A DNA stretch of 40,479 nucleotides from JBBRBB01 sp038206235 (GTDB lineage Bacteria > Bacteroidota > Bacteroidia > Chitinophagales > Chitinophagaceae), in contig JBBRBB010000034.1 of NCBI GenBank assembly GCA_038206235.1, forward strand, positions 1-40,479. The letters run 5' to 3'. Below the pieces are notes generated by a model, which saw only the letters and a program-made list of their open reading frames with translations, was not told the origin of the DNA and ran no database searches. The position numbers were made by a program, and so were the translations under genes. Shown here piece by piece: positions 15,726 through 24,628 of the stretch; position 1 is the stretch's first letter; every line of letters starts with the position of its first letter.

Positions 15726-18287
15726 ATGAAAACAAAATTTATCCTGTTGCTCTCAGGCAGCATTTTGCTGTGGGGCCTTAGCAAAGCCCAAAACACCACG
15801 ATTGGTAAACAGAATTTTTACCAGATTCAAAAACAATTTTATGCTCACTACGAACAATTGGAAAAGCAAGGAAGGGTTGATAAGAAAGAAATTGGCGAAA
15901 AGGAAGATGGGCTGCTTACCCAGTTTCACCGCTGGGAATATTTAATGAAAGCAAGAACCTTTCCTTCAGGTAATATGCCTGCTCCTGATATACAATGGCG
16001 TGAATGGAAAAGGTTCCAGGAAGCAAATGCAGAACAATTCGCACAAACCTCTCCACAAGCCGCATGGCAGCAGGTAGGCACCAATACCGTTCCCCTATTA
16101 GGCGGTGGTGCAGGTCGTATTAATGTTATTCGTTTTGACCCTGCCAATTCAAACATTATTTATATAGGCGCTGCAGGCGGCGGTGTTTGGAAAACTACTA
16201 ACGGCGGCACCACATGGACCTGCCTTAGTGATAATTTTCCTGTTACAAGCATTGCAGATATTGCAATAGATGCTGCCAACAGCAATAATATTTATGCAGC
16301 TACCGGCGATGGCTACGGCTACGAAATAGGAGGCAGCTCCGGTTTCTGGGGTGGTGTTTATACTGCAGGCGTTATGCATTCAACAAATGGCGGAACTACG
16401 TGGACGCAGATTGGAATAAAAGTTCCGCAGAGCGCTAATACAATCATCCAGCGCATGATTATAAATCCAGCGAACAATCAAATATTATTAGCTGCTGCAA
16501 GAGAAGGAATTTTTCGCACAGCCAATGGCGGTAATACCTGGACAAAAGTGCTAAACAGTCACTGCTATGATATGGAATGGAAAACAAACGATGCTAATAC
16601 TGTGTATGCAGGCGGCGGCGGAGTTGTTTATAAATCAACAAACGCAGGCGCTACCTGGTCTACTTTGAAAACAGGTTTTGGCAGTGGGCGCATGTCAATA
16701 GAAGTTTCTGCTGCAGACCCTTTAGTAATTTATTCTCTTAATGAAAGCGGAGGTTTATACAAAACTACTGATGGTGGTGTATCATGGGTTACAAAATCTT
16801 ATCCCTATGCCGCGGGCTTTTATGGTTATTACGATTTATCATTCGCGTGCTCTCAATCAAACAGCAATACATTAATAGCCGGAGGTTTAAGCACAGCCAA
16901 ATCAACAGACGGGGCGGGCTCCTGGTCTACCATAGATAATTATAGTTCTTACACAGCTTCTAATTATGTTCATGCAGATAAGCATGCAGCCGCATTCTAT
17001 GCTGGAAGCACCACAAACATTTTAGTAGCAGGAGACGGGGGAATATGGAGAACCGTAAACGGCGGCACCACGTGGACAGATTTAAGCAAGGGGTTGATGA
17101 TAGCACAAATATATCGCCTGGGCACCACACCTCAGAATACAAACCTTTATATTTCAGGATGGCAGGATAATGGTTGCAACAGGTGGGATGGCACAAACTG
17201 GACACATATTTTTGGAGCAGACGGAATGGAAGCTGCTATTGATTACACTAATCAGAATACCTACTATGAAGCATATCAATATGGCGCATTGAACCGCAGT
17301 TACAATAGCGGCGTATCATGGAGCTATATAGCGCCCTCAAGCGGAGACTGGATTACACCCTTCATTATTGACCCGGTGCTAAACACACGATTATATTATG
17401 GAGGATACTCAACTCTGTACAGGTCAAATAATCAGGGAGGCAGTTGGTCTGCAGTAACCGGTGTAGCACTTAATGATTATGCCACCGAAATCGCTGTTGC
17501 CCCATCAAACAATAATATTGTATATGCCGCAGCGCTGGGCAAAATGTACAAGGCAGATATTTCTACCAATACCGCCACCAATATTACTGCGGGCTTGCCG
17601 GTTACGCTGGCAGGGGTTTATTATATAGCTGTAAGCAATACAGACGAGAACAAAGTTTTTGTTTCTCTCAGCGGATACGCTGCCGGACAAAAAGTTTACT
17701 ATTCTTCTAATGGCGGCGCCACCTGGAGCAACATAAGCCTCAATCTTCCCAATCTTCCCGTTAATACAATTGTTTACCAAAACAACAGTAACAACAGGGT
17801 TTATGCAGGCACCGATATTGGTGTGTTTTATAAAGATAATTCACTTGCCAATTGGGTATATTATGGCAATGGCCTGCCCAATGTAATGGTGCATGAGCTT
17901 GAAATAAATTATACCAGTAATAAATTAGTAGCGGCAACTTATGGTCGCGGAATATGGCAGGTTGATTTGGTAAGTCCTTCTCCCAATCAGCAGGTTACTA
18001 CTACGAATAACGAGAAACGAGAAACCAGAAACGAATTTGCTTTAAAGGTGAATGTTTCTCCTAATCCAACAAACGGAATCCTAAACATACAGGTTCAGGA
18101 TGCAACTGCAGATGTTACTGTTGATGTTTACAGAGTCAATGGAGGGCAGGTAGCAACATTTAGTTTCAGTGCAAAAGATGCCGCATCCATGCAAATAAAT
18201 TTACGAAATCAAATGGCAGGAAATTATGTATTACATATTCGCAGTGGTGATGCGATGGCAACAAAAGAAATCACACTGAGCAAATAA
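15726..18287 (+). CDS. Secreted Asp-box (BNR/sortilin-like) beta-propeller protein with T9SS sorting domain
   Basis: This 853-residue protein has a signal peptide (MKTKFILLLSGSILLWG...SKAQ) and then about ten Asp-box repeats. Examples are VWKTTNGGTTWT, MHSTNGGTTWTQ, FRTANGGNTWTK, VYKSTNAGATWS, WRTVNGGTTWTD and YYSSNGGATWSN. They point to one or two seven- to ten-bladed VPS10/BNR propellers. The C-terminus (about 775-853) is a type A T9SS sorting domain: VSPNPTNGILNIQV, VDVYRVNGGQV, AGNYVLHIRSGDAMATKEI. It should be exported through Sec and T9SS to the cell surface. Residues about 759-770 (NNEKRETRNEF), linking propeller and sorting domain, are encoded by an ACGAGAA heptamer array. There is no catalytic signature of sialidases; the function is unknown. 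Confidence 0.88.
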   Translation: MKTKFILLLSGSILLWGLSKAQNTTIGKQNFYQIQKQFYAHYEQLEKQGRVDKKEIGEKEDGLLTQFHRWEYLMKARTFPSGNMPAPDIQWREWKRFQEANAEQFAQTSPQAAWQQVGTNTVPLLGGGAGRINVIRFDPANSNIIYIGAAGGGVWKTTNGGTTWTCLSDNFPVTSIADIAIDAANSNNIYAATGDGYGYEIGGSSGFWGGVYTAGVMHSTNGGTTWTQIGIKVPQSANTIIQRMIINPANNQILLAAAREGIFRTANGGNTWTKVLNSHCYDMEWKTNDANTVYAGGGGVVYKSTNAGATWSTLKTGFGSGRMSIEVSAADPLVIYSLNESGGLYKTTDGGVSWVTKSYPYAAGFYGYYDLSFACSQSNSNTLIAGGLSTAKSTDGAGSWSTIDNYSSYTASNYVHADKHAAAFYAGSTTNILVAGDGGIWRTVNGGTTWTDLSKGLMIAQIYRLGTTPQNTNLYISGWQDNGCNRWDGTNWTHIFGADGMEAAIDYTNQNTYYEAYQYGALNRSYNSGVSWSYIAPSSGDWITPFIIDPVLNTRLYYGGYSTLYRSNNQGGSWSAVTGVALNDYATEIAVAPSNNNIVYAAALGKMYKADISTNTATNITAGLPVTLAGVYYIAVSNTDENKVFVSLSGYAAGQKVYYSSNGGATWSNISLNLPNLPVNTIVYQNNSNNRVYAGTDIGVFYKDNSLANWVYYGNGLPNVMVHELEINYTSNKLVAATYGRGIWQVDLVSPSPNQQVTTTNNEKRETRNEFALKVNVSPNPTNGILNIQVQDATADVTVDVYRVNGGQVATFSFSAKDAASMQINLRNQMAGNYVLHIRSGDAMATKEITLSK
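18010..18037. repeat. Heptamer array inside the Asp-box propeller gene
   Basis: ACGAGAA, ACGAGAA, ACCAGAA, ACGAATT are four consecutive 7-mers read in frame in the linker before the sorting domain. It is the same unit family as the array before queE. Confidence 0.65.
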
Positions 18288-18292
18288 ACTCG

Positions 18293-18320
18293 TTTGTGGT
18301 TTCTCGTTTCTCGTTTCGTT
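18293..18320. repeat. Heptamer array (TTTCTCG, reverse of ACGAGAA family)
   Basis: TTTGTGG, TTTCTCG, TTTCTCG, TTTCGTT begin five bases after the propeller gene's stop. It is the inverse orientation of the array located 280 bp upstream inside the gene. Confidence 0.65.
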
Positions 18321-18333
18321 CACCAATATAAAG

Positions 18334-18368
18334 AAATCCGCTTCTATTTTTTGAGGCGGATTTTTTTT
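18334..18368 (+). terminator. Intrinsic terminator after the Asp-box propeller gene
   Basis: AAATCCGCTTC (18334-18344) pairs with GAGGCGGATTT (18353-18363), with one G-T wobble, and is followed by a run of eight T from 18361. Confidence 0.75.
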
Positions 18369-18378
18369 GCCAATCCTC

Positions 18379-18420
18379 TTTGCCTTTTCCATTTTGCTTT
18401 TTGCCTTTTGATTCTTTTTC
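18379..18420. repeat. Heptamer array (TTTGCCT units)
   Basis: Six consecutive 7-mers are present: TTTGCCT, TTTCCAT, TTTGCTT, TTTGCCT, TTTGATT, CTTTTTC. This is a third unit family within 400 bp, again with an exact 7-bp period. The rest of the gap up to about 18700 shows no credible gene or motif. Confidence 0.6.
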
Positions 18421-18702
18421 AAAAGTGTTGTCGCAAGGACATCTTAACCAGATTTTTGGAGTTAAGATATAGATATTTTCTAAGAAGCAAAACCTATTAG
18501 GGATTTAGTAATAGATTCTTTCACCAAAAGTGTGAAAACTCCCAAACTGCATTATGGCCTCAAGGGGATAAAATATTTCAGCATTTTCAGAGAGACCCCT
18601 AATTTCTGCTGCAAAAGCGGGGTTAAAGAAGATGCTTTTTTATCACTATTCACTCGCTACAACCCTTTGTGGGTAAGTATTTCAAATTATCAGGATGACC
18701 CT

Positions 18703-18743
18703 AAAAAGAGGCTAACTCAACTTTTTGAGAACAGCCTCTTTTT
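18703..18743. terminator. Bidirectional terminator between the propeller gene and the sus operon
   Basis: AAAAAGAGGCT (18703-18713) and AGCCTCTTTTT (18733-18743) are perfect complements, with an inner CTCAA/TTGAG stem. The stem is flanked by A and T runs, so it can end transcription on both strands. It lies 40 bp after the stop of the DUF1735 gene and should terminate the susC-susD-DUF1735 transcript. Confidence 0.75.
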
Positions 18744-18783
18744 ACTTAATTAGAGAACCTATTTACGCGATTCTATAATTCTA

Positions 18784-19653
18784 TTACTGTTTTGTAAATG
18801 TTTCATCAATAATCCTGTCATTTCCGGTAGTATTAGTGTACCCCGAAATAATATGAATAACTCCATTAACTGCATCGTAAGTAGGCGGAGCGTATATTTT
18901 AAAAGAGCCGGGGGTAATTCCTGCAGACATTACATCATTAGGTGAAACCTCTGTAATGCTATCTTTATTACAATCTACAGTAATAACGTATTTCCATCCT
19001 GAAGTTCCTAAATCCGCATAGTCAGCTTCTACTGTAGATGGATCTAAGGGCAGGAACGTTTTGGGTGTAGGCAATGGATATATTGCGCCCACTATACTGT
19101 CACTTACAGGACCGATATAGGCAGTTCTTTGCCCGGTTACATCATAAGTACCGGCAATACAGTTACCTATGGTATGATAATATACAGTTTTAAAATTGCT
19201 GCTTATGGTGATGCCATCGGCATCTGTAATACTTACAGGAAGCAAATAATTTACACTTCTATCTGCTTTTATAGGGTAAAAAGTAATATTTATTGCAGCC
19301 TGCCTTGTGCCTGCAGCAATGGTAACGGTTTGCGGAGTAAAGCTGTAGAGTGAATCAGGCATCACTTCGTATTGTACTTCGCTCTGAGCATTATAACTTG
19401 CAACTAAATTGGTATCAAGATCAACAGAAACACTAATATTCCTGTCTAATGGATTTACAGAAGCCACATTTATGGTAAAGGTTTGCACAGATACCGAATC
19501 TCCAAAATCTAATGAATAGCTTGTAAAATATTCAAGACCTCCATTGATAATTTCAACGGTTGGAAAAATCTGGCTAAAATCTACGTTCGGCTCGTCTTTT
19601 AAACAGCCTGCAAACAAGATTATCAATGATATAAATATTGAAAGTTTCTTCAT
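18784..19653 (-). CDS. DUF1735-type surface lipoprotein, third gene of the sus operon
   Basis: This 289-residue protein starts MKKLSIFISLIILFAGCLKD, a lipoprotein signal with lipobox FAGC. The N-terminal half (about 40-150) has the DUF1735/BT_3987-like beta-sandwich features: VSVDLDTNLVASYNAQ, YEVMPDSLYSF, QTVTIAAGTRQAAINITFYP and NYLLPVSITDADG. The second half is another beta-rich domain ending HIISGYTNTTGNDRIIDETF. Such lipoproteins often sit beside SusD at the cell surface and help bind glycans or peptides. It follows susD by 29 bp and is the last gene of the operon. No hydrolase is present, so the ligand is unknown. Confidence 0.82.
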   Translation of the reverse strand: MKKLSIFISLIILFAGCLKDEPNVDFSQIFPTVEIINGGLEYFTSYSLDFGDSVSVQTFTINVASVNPLDRNISVSVDLDTNLVASYNAQSEVQYEVMPDSLYSFTPQTVTIAAGTRQAAINITFYPIKADRSVNYLLPVSITDADGITISSNFKTVYYHTIGNCIAGTYDVTGQRTAYIGPVSDSIVGAIYPLPTPKTFLPLDPSTVEADYADLGTSGWKYVITVDCNKDSITEVSPNDVMSAGITPGSFKIYAPPTYDAVNGVIHIISGYTNTTGNDRIIDETFTKQ

Positions 19654-19682
19654 ATTAGTAATTGTTTGTTGTGTTTATATTA

Positions 19683-21161
19683 TTAAGGCATCCAGAATAT
19701 TTTATCGGTAAATGGATCAATAGTTCCTTCAGCATTTACGTTATCAGCATTATAATTATATTCACTTGTTGGATATAATAACCTGTAAGGAATATGATCG
19801 TGTGTATTTCCCGGATAGATTGATACAGGTAAATCTGGCGGAATATTCAGCCTTCTCCAGTCTGAATAAGATTCTAAAGGGTCAAAACCATTTAGTGCAG
19901 CCCATTTTTGTGTTATAATAGTTTTTATTTTATTGGAAGATGTTGCATAATTAGTATTTCCATTTGGCTGGCTGGTATAAGATGCTGCTTCCGCATCATA
20001 ATTGGGTACTCCTACTATACGGAAAGATTCTGAAACTGCCTGGTTAAAAAGCGTTTGAGCATCTCCGGAAATATATCCGCGCTGCACAGCTTCTGCCTGT
20101 AAGAATAAACTTTCAAAAGCAGGTAAAATAACTGCATCCTGCTCAGCAGATTGCAAAATACCTGGGCCTATGCCTGAAATTACATCATTATGTTCTAATT
20201 CGGTGCTGCCAAAGGGCCTGCCATTAACTTCGCCAGCATTATTAGTGGCATAAAACCTGGTAATTCTCGGGTCACCATTTGTTTGATAAAACCCCACCCC
20301 GTAAGTGTTAGCCCTGTTATAAGCGTTTCCAACAGTAGGTGAGCCTGTAGGTGTAAATCCTATGTCTGCCCACTGAGGACTTTGCTGACCTGTATTATTT
20401 ACATACCCGGGGTTTATTGAAGCATCTTCAGATGAACCAAGAAAATCTGCTGTGGTTAAACCACTCAACTCTGGACTCGGGTTTCCCGTTTCAGTTTCAC
20501 GCATCAATATTTTTAGCTTAAGCGTATTTGCAAATTTTCTCCACAAAGTCATATTACCCTGAAACAGTATATCCTCTGTTTTAGGAGTAATAGTTTGTAT
20601 AGAAGAATTATCAATTAAATTAATAGCTGTATCAATTTTCTTTAGCAAATCACTGTAAATATCGCTGGCTTTTGTATAAGCTGGAGTTGTATTAGAAGCT
20701 CCTTTCAATGCATTTTCATAAGGAGCATCTCCATACAAATCAACAATTCTCTGGTATATAAAAGCCTGCATAATTTTAGAAATGGCCAGGTAATTGGAAT
20801 AGACAGAATCTTGTGAAGCATTTTCAATAACACGATAATTTTCTAATGTTAAATATGCCAGGTCCCAATTGCCCGAAAAAAAGTCTGTGTTTAGCTGATA
20901 AAGAACTATACTGCTACTGGGTATATAATCACCGCTAACACTCCAGTATCCCATCCAATATTGAAGAAAATCTTCATTTCCATTATACATTAAATCACCG
21001 GTTAGTTTCAAACTCAGCGATAATGAAAAATTCGGCGGAACACTTGAGGGTATATTCGGATTAGTTCCATTAATGTCAAAAGTCCCCTTTTTGCATCCTG
21101 TAGTCGTAATAAGCAAAATTGCTGCGGAGATGAAAATTAAAGATTTGAATTTATTAAACAT
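19683..21161 (-). CDS. SusD/RagB-family nutrient-binding outer-membrane lipoprotein
   Basis: This 492-residue protein starts MFNKFKSLIFISAAILLITT with lipobox Cys in TTGCKKGTFDINGTNPN. The family pattern includes DLAYLTLENYRVIENAS, ISKIMQAFIYQRIVDLYGDAPYENALKG and YSDLLKKIDTAINLIDNS. These are tetratricopeptide-like helices, matching the SusD-like_2 group. The C-terminal region has ALNGFDPLESYSDWRRLNIP, also typical. It acts as the surface lid that captures substrate for the SusC channel encoded 21 bp upstream. Confidence 0.92.
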   Translation of the reverse strand: MFNKFKSLIFISAAILLITTTGCKKGTFDINGTNPNIPSSVPPNFSLSLSLKLTGDLMYNGNEDFLQYWMGYWSVSGDYIPSSSIVLYQLNTDFFSGNWDLAYLTLENYRVIENASQDSVYSNYLAISKIMQAFIYQRIVDLYGDAPYENALKGASNTTPAYTKASDIYSDLLKKIDTAINLIDNSSIQTITPKTEDILFQGNMTLWRKFANTLKLKILMRETETGNPSPELSGLTTADFLGSSEDASINPGYVNNTGQQSPQWADIGFTPTGSPTVGNAYNRANTYGVGFYQTNGDPRITRFYATNNAGEVNGRPFGSTELEHNDVISGIGPGILQSAEQDAVILPAFESLFLQAEAVQRGYISGDAQTLFNQAVSESFRIVGVPNYDAEAASYTSQPNGNTNYATSSNKIKTIITQKWAALNGFDPLESYSDWRRLNIPPDLPVSIYPGNTHDHIPYRLLYPTSEYNYNADNVNAEGTIDPFTDKIFWMP

Positions 21162-21182
21162 ATCTTAATTATTTATTGTTTA

Positions 21183-24100
21183 TTAAAAGGTAATTGCTAA
21201 CGTGGCACTGAATATCCTTGTGGGCGGAGCCTGACTTTCAGAAGTTCTTCCTATATCATTGCCTGTATCTTCATTAAATTCAGGATCAGTCCATTTATTG
21301 GTTGAGGGTCTTAGCATAATTAGATTTCTGCCTGACAACGTAAATGTTGTTGCCTGAATTATTTTAGTATGAGCCAACCATGCTTTTGGAAAATTATAAC
21401 TAATGGCAACTTCTCTTAATTTCCAGGCAGCAGCACTTATTACATAATTAGCTCCCACAATTCTATACAAAGGCGGGTAAAAGTTGAAGCTGGCATCATC
21501 AATTGTTATATCAGTATTGTTAACATACGTTCCTTTAGATGCATCATAATAAACGGAATTCGGGAAAACAAAATGCTGACGCCCTGTAGCTGCTGTTGTA
21601 GATGAAATACCGGTAAAATCCATATATTGTCCTATAGAGTTGAAAATTTTATAACCCCCTCGGTAATCAGCAGTTGCTGAAAAGGTAAATTGCTTCCAGG
21701 TAACAGAGGTGTTAATTCCTATAATATGCTTTGGAGTGGCTCTTCCCAAAACTTTAAGATTTGGGTCACGTGTAGGCTCACCGGTTACTGCATCAACGAT
21801 TACTTTTCCGGTAGCGCTATCTCTAACCCAATCGCGGCTTTCTATTACCGGATAGGATTGCCCTAATACTGCAAAAGCATTACCATTCGCACCCGATAAG
21901 CCCAATGAAGTTTGACCTTGTGCTATATTAATAACTTTGCTCTCATTATACGTCCAGTTTACATTCACATTCCATAAAACATTCCTTGATTTAATCACAG
22001 TTCCCTTTACTTCTAATTCAACACCCTTGGAGCGTGTATGAGCCGCATTAATTAATTCGGAGGAGAAGCCGGATGAACGGGCTATTTGTGCATACACAAT
22101 ACCATCTTTTAATTCTTGGCGATAAATTGCAGCTACTACATTAATCCTGTCTTTTAAAAAACCTAATTCCACACCAATTTCGTCTTCTATTACTGATTCA
22201 GGTTTAATGTTTGGATTAGCAATAGTTGGATTAATAGCATATCCCCCCACAGAAAACGGAAACCCGTATGACGGAATAAATGTGGGCACCGTAGCGTATG
22301 CTCCATAGGCTATATATGGAGAGCCAAAGGCAAGCGCTGAAGCATTACCTGTTTTAGAATGAGCATAACGTATTTTAGTAAAATTAAGTACATTTCCTTT
22401 TGCAATACCCGGTATCAAATCACTCAAAACCAAAGATACATCTACGTCGTAATAGGGAATAAACCTGTTATCTTTTGACAATCTTGAATCAATATCTCCC
22501 CGGTAAGAGCCATGAATATATGCCAGGCTTTTATACCCAAGAGTTGCATCACCAAAAAATCCAAGTTTTCTTGCCTGGGCGGTGGTTTGTGATAAAGCCG
22601 ATGGGCTTATACCCGTAAATGAGCCTACATTAAATACAGGAAAGAAAAGTTCAACTGCGTCAGTGGCATCATACTCAATTTTGTTATCCTGATAAGATGA
22701 ACCTAAAGTGGCATTTATATTAAAGTCAGGAGAAACATTTTTATTAAAAGTTACCAAAATATCGGAGGTAAATAATAAATTATTTGAGGTTGACTTAGCA
22801 TAGCTTGGGGGATGAACACCGTAAATGGCATTATACTTAGGACTTTCCTGCACCGTATCGAAACCGGTTCCATCAGGATTTGAATAAATTACTGTTTTAT
22901 CTGTTTTCGTATAATTACTAAAAGACAATGCTTGTTCCTTAAATTCATACCTGCTGCTTATATTATTAACTGATGCCCGGTAAGATATATTTAACCAAGG
23001 GAAAGGCTTTAAGTTGAATTGAGCATTGCCGGATATAGTATGCTCTGCTCCCAGATTTCTTATATTGTCAATATCCCAATAAGGATTATCGAAGTAATCA
23101 TTATAAAATCCATCAGGTGTAGAAAAAGGGTCGCTCTGCCAATTCTGATATCTGGTTAATGGTACATAAGAAGGCGTATTCATCACTAATTCATATGCAT
23201 TGCCTGTATTTGTTGTGTTGGTAGTTTTATAGGTATATGCTAAAGAGTAGTTGGCTGAAAAAATACCATAAGTTCTGGTTCCTCCCACGCGAAAAATATC
23301 TCTTCTTCCTTCATCTCCGGGCATAATTGCTTTTTGAATAATATCCTGTGCGCTTAAGAAAAAGCTATTGTCAACATCGCCGGCCTGAAAAGAAAGATTC
23401 TGTTGAGTGGTTACACCAACATCAAAAAATTTCCTTTTTTCATTTGGAAGTGGAGAAAAAGGAACAACTTGTAAGGAACCATCTTCTAAGGGTCTTCCCA
23501 AGGGAACAGGTTTTCCATTATATTCTGGACCGTAGCTTTGATTTTCATAGGGAATATTGGTAGATAAATCATTAAAATCATAAACAAATTTTTCTCCACC
23601 ATTAGCCCCAAATCTATTTTGCAAATCAGGCATATAGGAAATAGTTTCAAGCTGAACGGTTGAAGAATAGGTAACAGATGAACGGTTTTTGCTTCCGTGC
23701 TTGGTAGTAATTACAATTACACCATTTGAGGCGTCAGAGCCATATACAGCAGAAGCGCTCGAGCCTTTTAAAATGGTAACATCAGCAACATCTTCCGGGT
23801 TTATAGTGCTTATATCACCATAATAAATAGTACCATCTACAATAATAAGCGGCTGATTATTGCCTGTTAATGACCTGTTACCTCGCAGTGTGACTCTGGA
23901 AGGAGCAAACAATCCGTTATTAACAGTGTTGATTTGTAAACCGGATACTTTTCCCGTTAATCCATTTACTACACTAATAGGTTTTGTTTGAACAATATCT
24001 TTTCCCGTTATTTTAGTAGTAGAGTATCCCAGCGACCTGGCCTGTCTCTGAATACCAAGTGCCGTTGTTACTACCACATCACTAATAGTTCCTGTTATGT

Positions 24101-24380
24101 GTGTCATAACAACATTTACCACACCTAAACTTGCAACAGTTACTTCAACAGGTGTTAAACCCACGGCGGTAACTGCTAAAACATCTCCCACTTTGGCATT
24201 GATTTGAAAGTTGGCATTCGCATCTGCGGCTACTGCAGATTTTGTTCCTTTAACACTAACTGTGGCAAACGGAACGGGATCACCATTTTGATCCGTCACT
24301 GTACCTTTTACTTTGCCTTGTGACCATGACACAATAGAAGTAAATAACAATGAGATAAGTAAGATTACAAATTTTCTCAT
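21183..24380 (-). CDS. SusC/RagA-family TonB-linked outer-membrane transporter
   Basis: This 1065-residue protein has a signal peptide (MRKFVILLISLLFTSIVSWSQ) and then a carboxypeptidase-regulatory-like domain (about 22-95; GTVTDQNGDPVPFATVSVKG). The TonB plug (about 110-230) has VVNGLTGKVSGLQINTV, VTLRGNRSLTGNNQPLIIVDG and ILKGSSASAVYGSDASNGVIVITTK cores. The rest is a beta barrel ending ATLAITF with a terminal Phe. It imports a captured oligomer in an energy-dependent way together with SusD. It is the first gene of a three-gene operon with a promoter at 24405-24435. No sigma/anti-sigma or hybrid regulator is adjacent. Confidence 0.95.
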   Translation of the reverse strand: MRKFVILLISLLFTSIVSWSQGKVKGTVTDQNGDPVPFATVSVKGTKSAVAADANANFQINAKVGDVLAVTAVGLTPVEVTVASLGVVNVVMTHITGTISDVVVTTALGIQRQARSLGYSTTKITGKDIVQTKPISVVNGLTGKVSGLQINTVNNGLFAPSRVTLRGNRSLTGNNQPLIIVDGTIYYGDISTINPEDVADVTILKGSSASAVYGSDASNGVIVITTKHGSKNRSSVTYSSTVQLETISYMPDLQNRFGANGGEKFVYDFNDLSTNIPYENQSYGPEYNGKPVPLGRPLEDGSLQVVPFSPLPNEKRKFFDVGVTTQQNLSFQAGDVDNSFFLSAQDIIQKAIMPGDEGRRDIFRVGGTRTYGIFSANYSLAYTYKTTNTTNTGNAYELVMNTPSYVPLTRYQNWQSDPFSTPDGFYNDYFDNPYWDIDNIRNLGAEHTISGNAQFNLKPFPWLNISYRASVNNISSRYEFKEQALSFSNYTKTDKTVIYSNPDGTGFDTVQESPKYNAIYGVHPPSYAKSTSNNLLFTSDILVTFNKNVSPDFNINATLGSSYQDNKIEYDATDAVELFFPVFNVGSFTGISPSALSQTTAQARKLGFFGDATLGYKSLAYIHGSYRGDIDSRLSKDNRFIPYYDVDVSLVLSDLIPGIAKGNVLNFTKIRYAHSKTGNASALAFGSPYIAYGAYATVPTFIPSYGFPFSVGGYAINPTIANPNIKPESVIEDEIGVELGFLKDRINVVAAIYRQELKDGIVYAQIARSSGFSSELINAAHTRSKGVELEVKGTVIKSRNVLWNVNVNWTYNESKVINIAQGQTSLGLSGANGNAFAVLGQSYPVIESRDWVRDSATGKVIVDAVTGEPTRDPNLKVLGRATPKHIIGINTSVTWKQFTFSATADYRGGYKIFNSIGQYMDFTGISSTTAATGRQHFVFPNSVYYDASKGTYVNNTDITIDDASFNFYPPLYRIVGANYVISAAAWKLREVAISYNFPKAWLAHTKIIQATTFTLSGRNLIMLRPSTNKWTDPEFNEDTGNDIGRTSESQAPPTRIFSATLAITF

Positions 24381-24404
24381 AATAACTAAATTTTAAATTG
24401 GGTG

Positions 24405-24435
24405 TAAATATATGAGGTTTAGACAAATCGTTAAA
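24405..24435 (-). promoter_or_regulatory. Promoter candidate for the susC operon
   Basis: On the minus strand TTTA (24432-24435) and TATATTTA (24405-24412) are 19 bp apart, near the TTTG-N19..21-TAnnTTTG consensus with one mismatch in each box. It is 25 bases before the susC start. Confidence 0.4.
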
Positions 24436-24628
24436 GAAATGAAACAGTTTTGTTAAACACTTTAAAAATAATAGACAAACCGTTTTTTTAAATCGCTGCT
24501 TTAGTAAAGAAATAATGACCATACAATTACAAGAGAACAGGGCATTGCAAGTCAAACAATTTATTTACCAAAGCCATTTATTTTTAAAATAAAACGGATT
24601 TATAGTTCGCTGCAAATATTTTTGCATA

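Noticed and set aside
18532..18753. 73-codon plus-strand open frame in the gap before the sus operon
   Set aside because: It has no recognisable motif, no signal and no ribosome-binding context, and its end runs through the terminator hairpin at 18703-18743.
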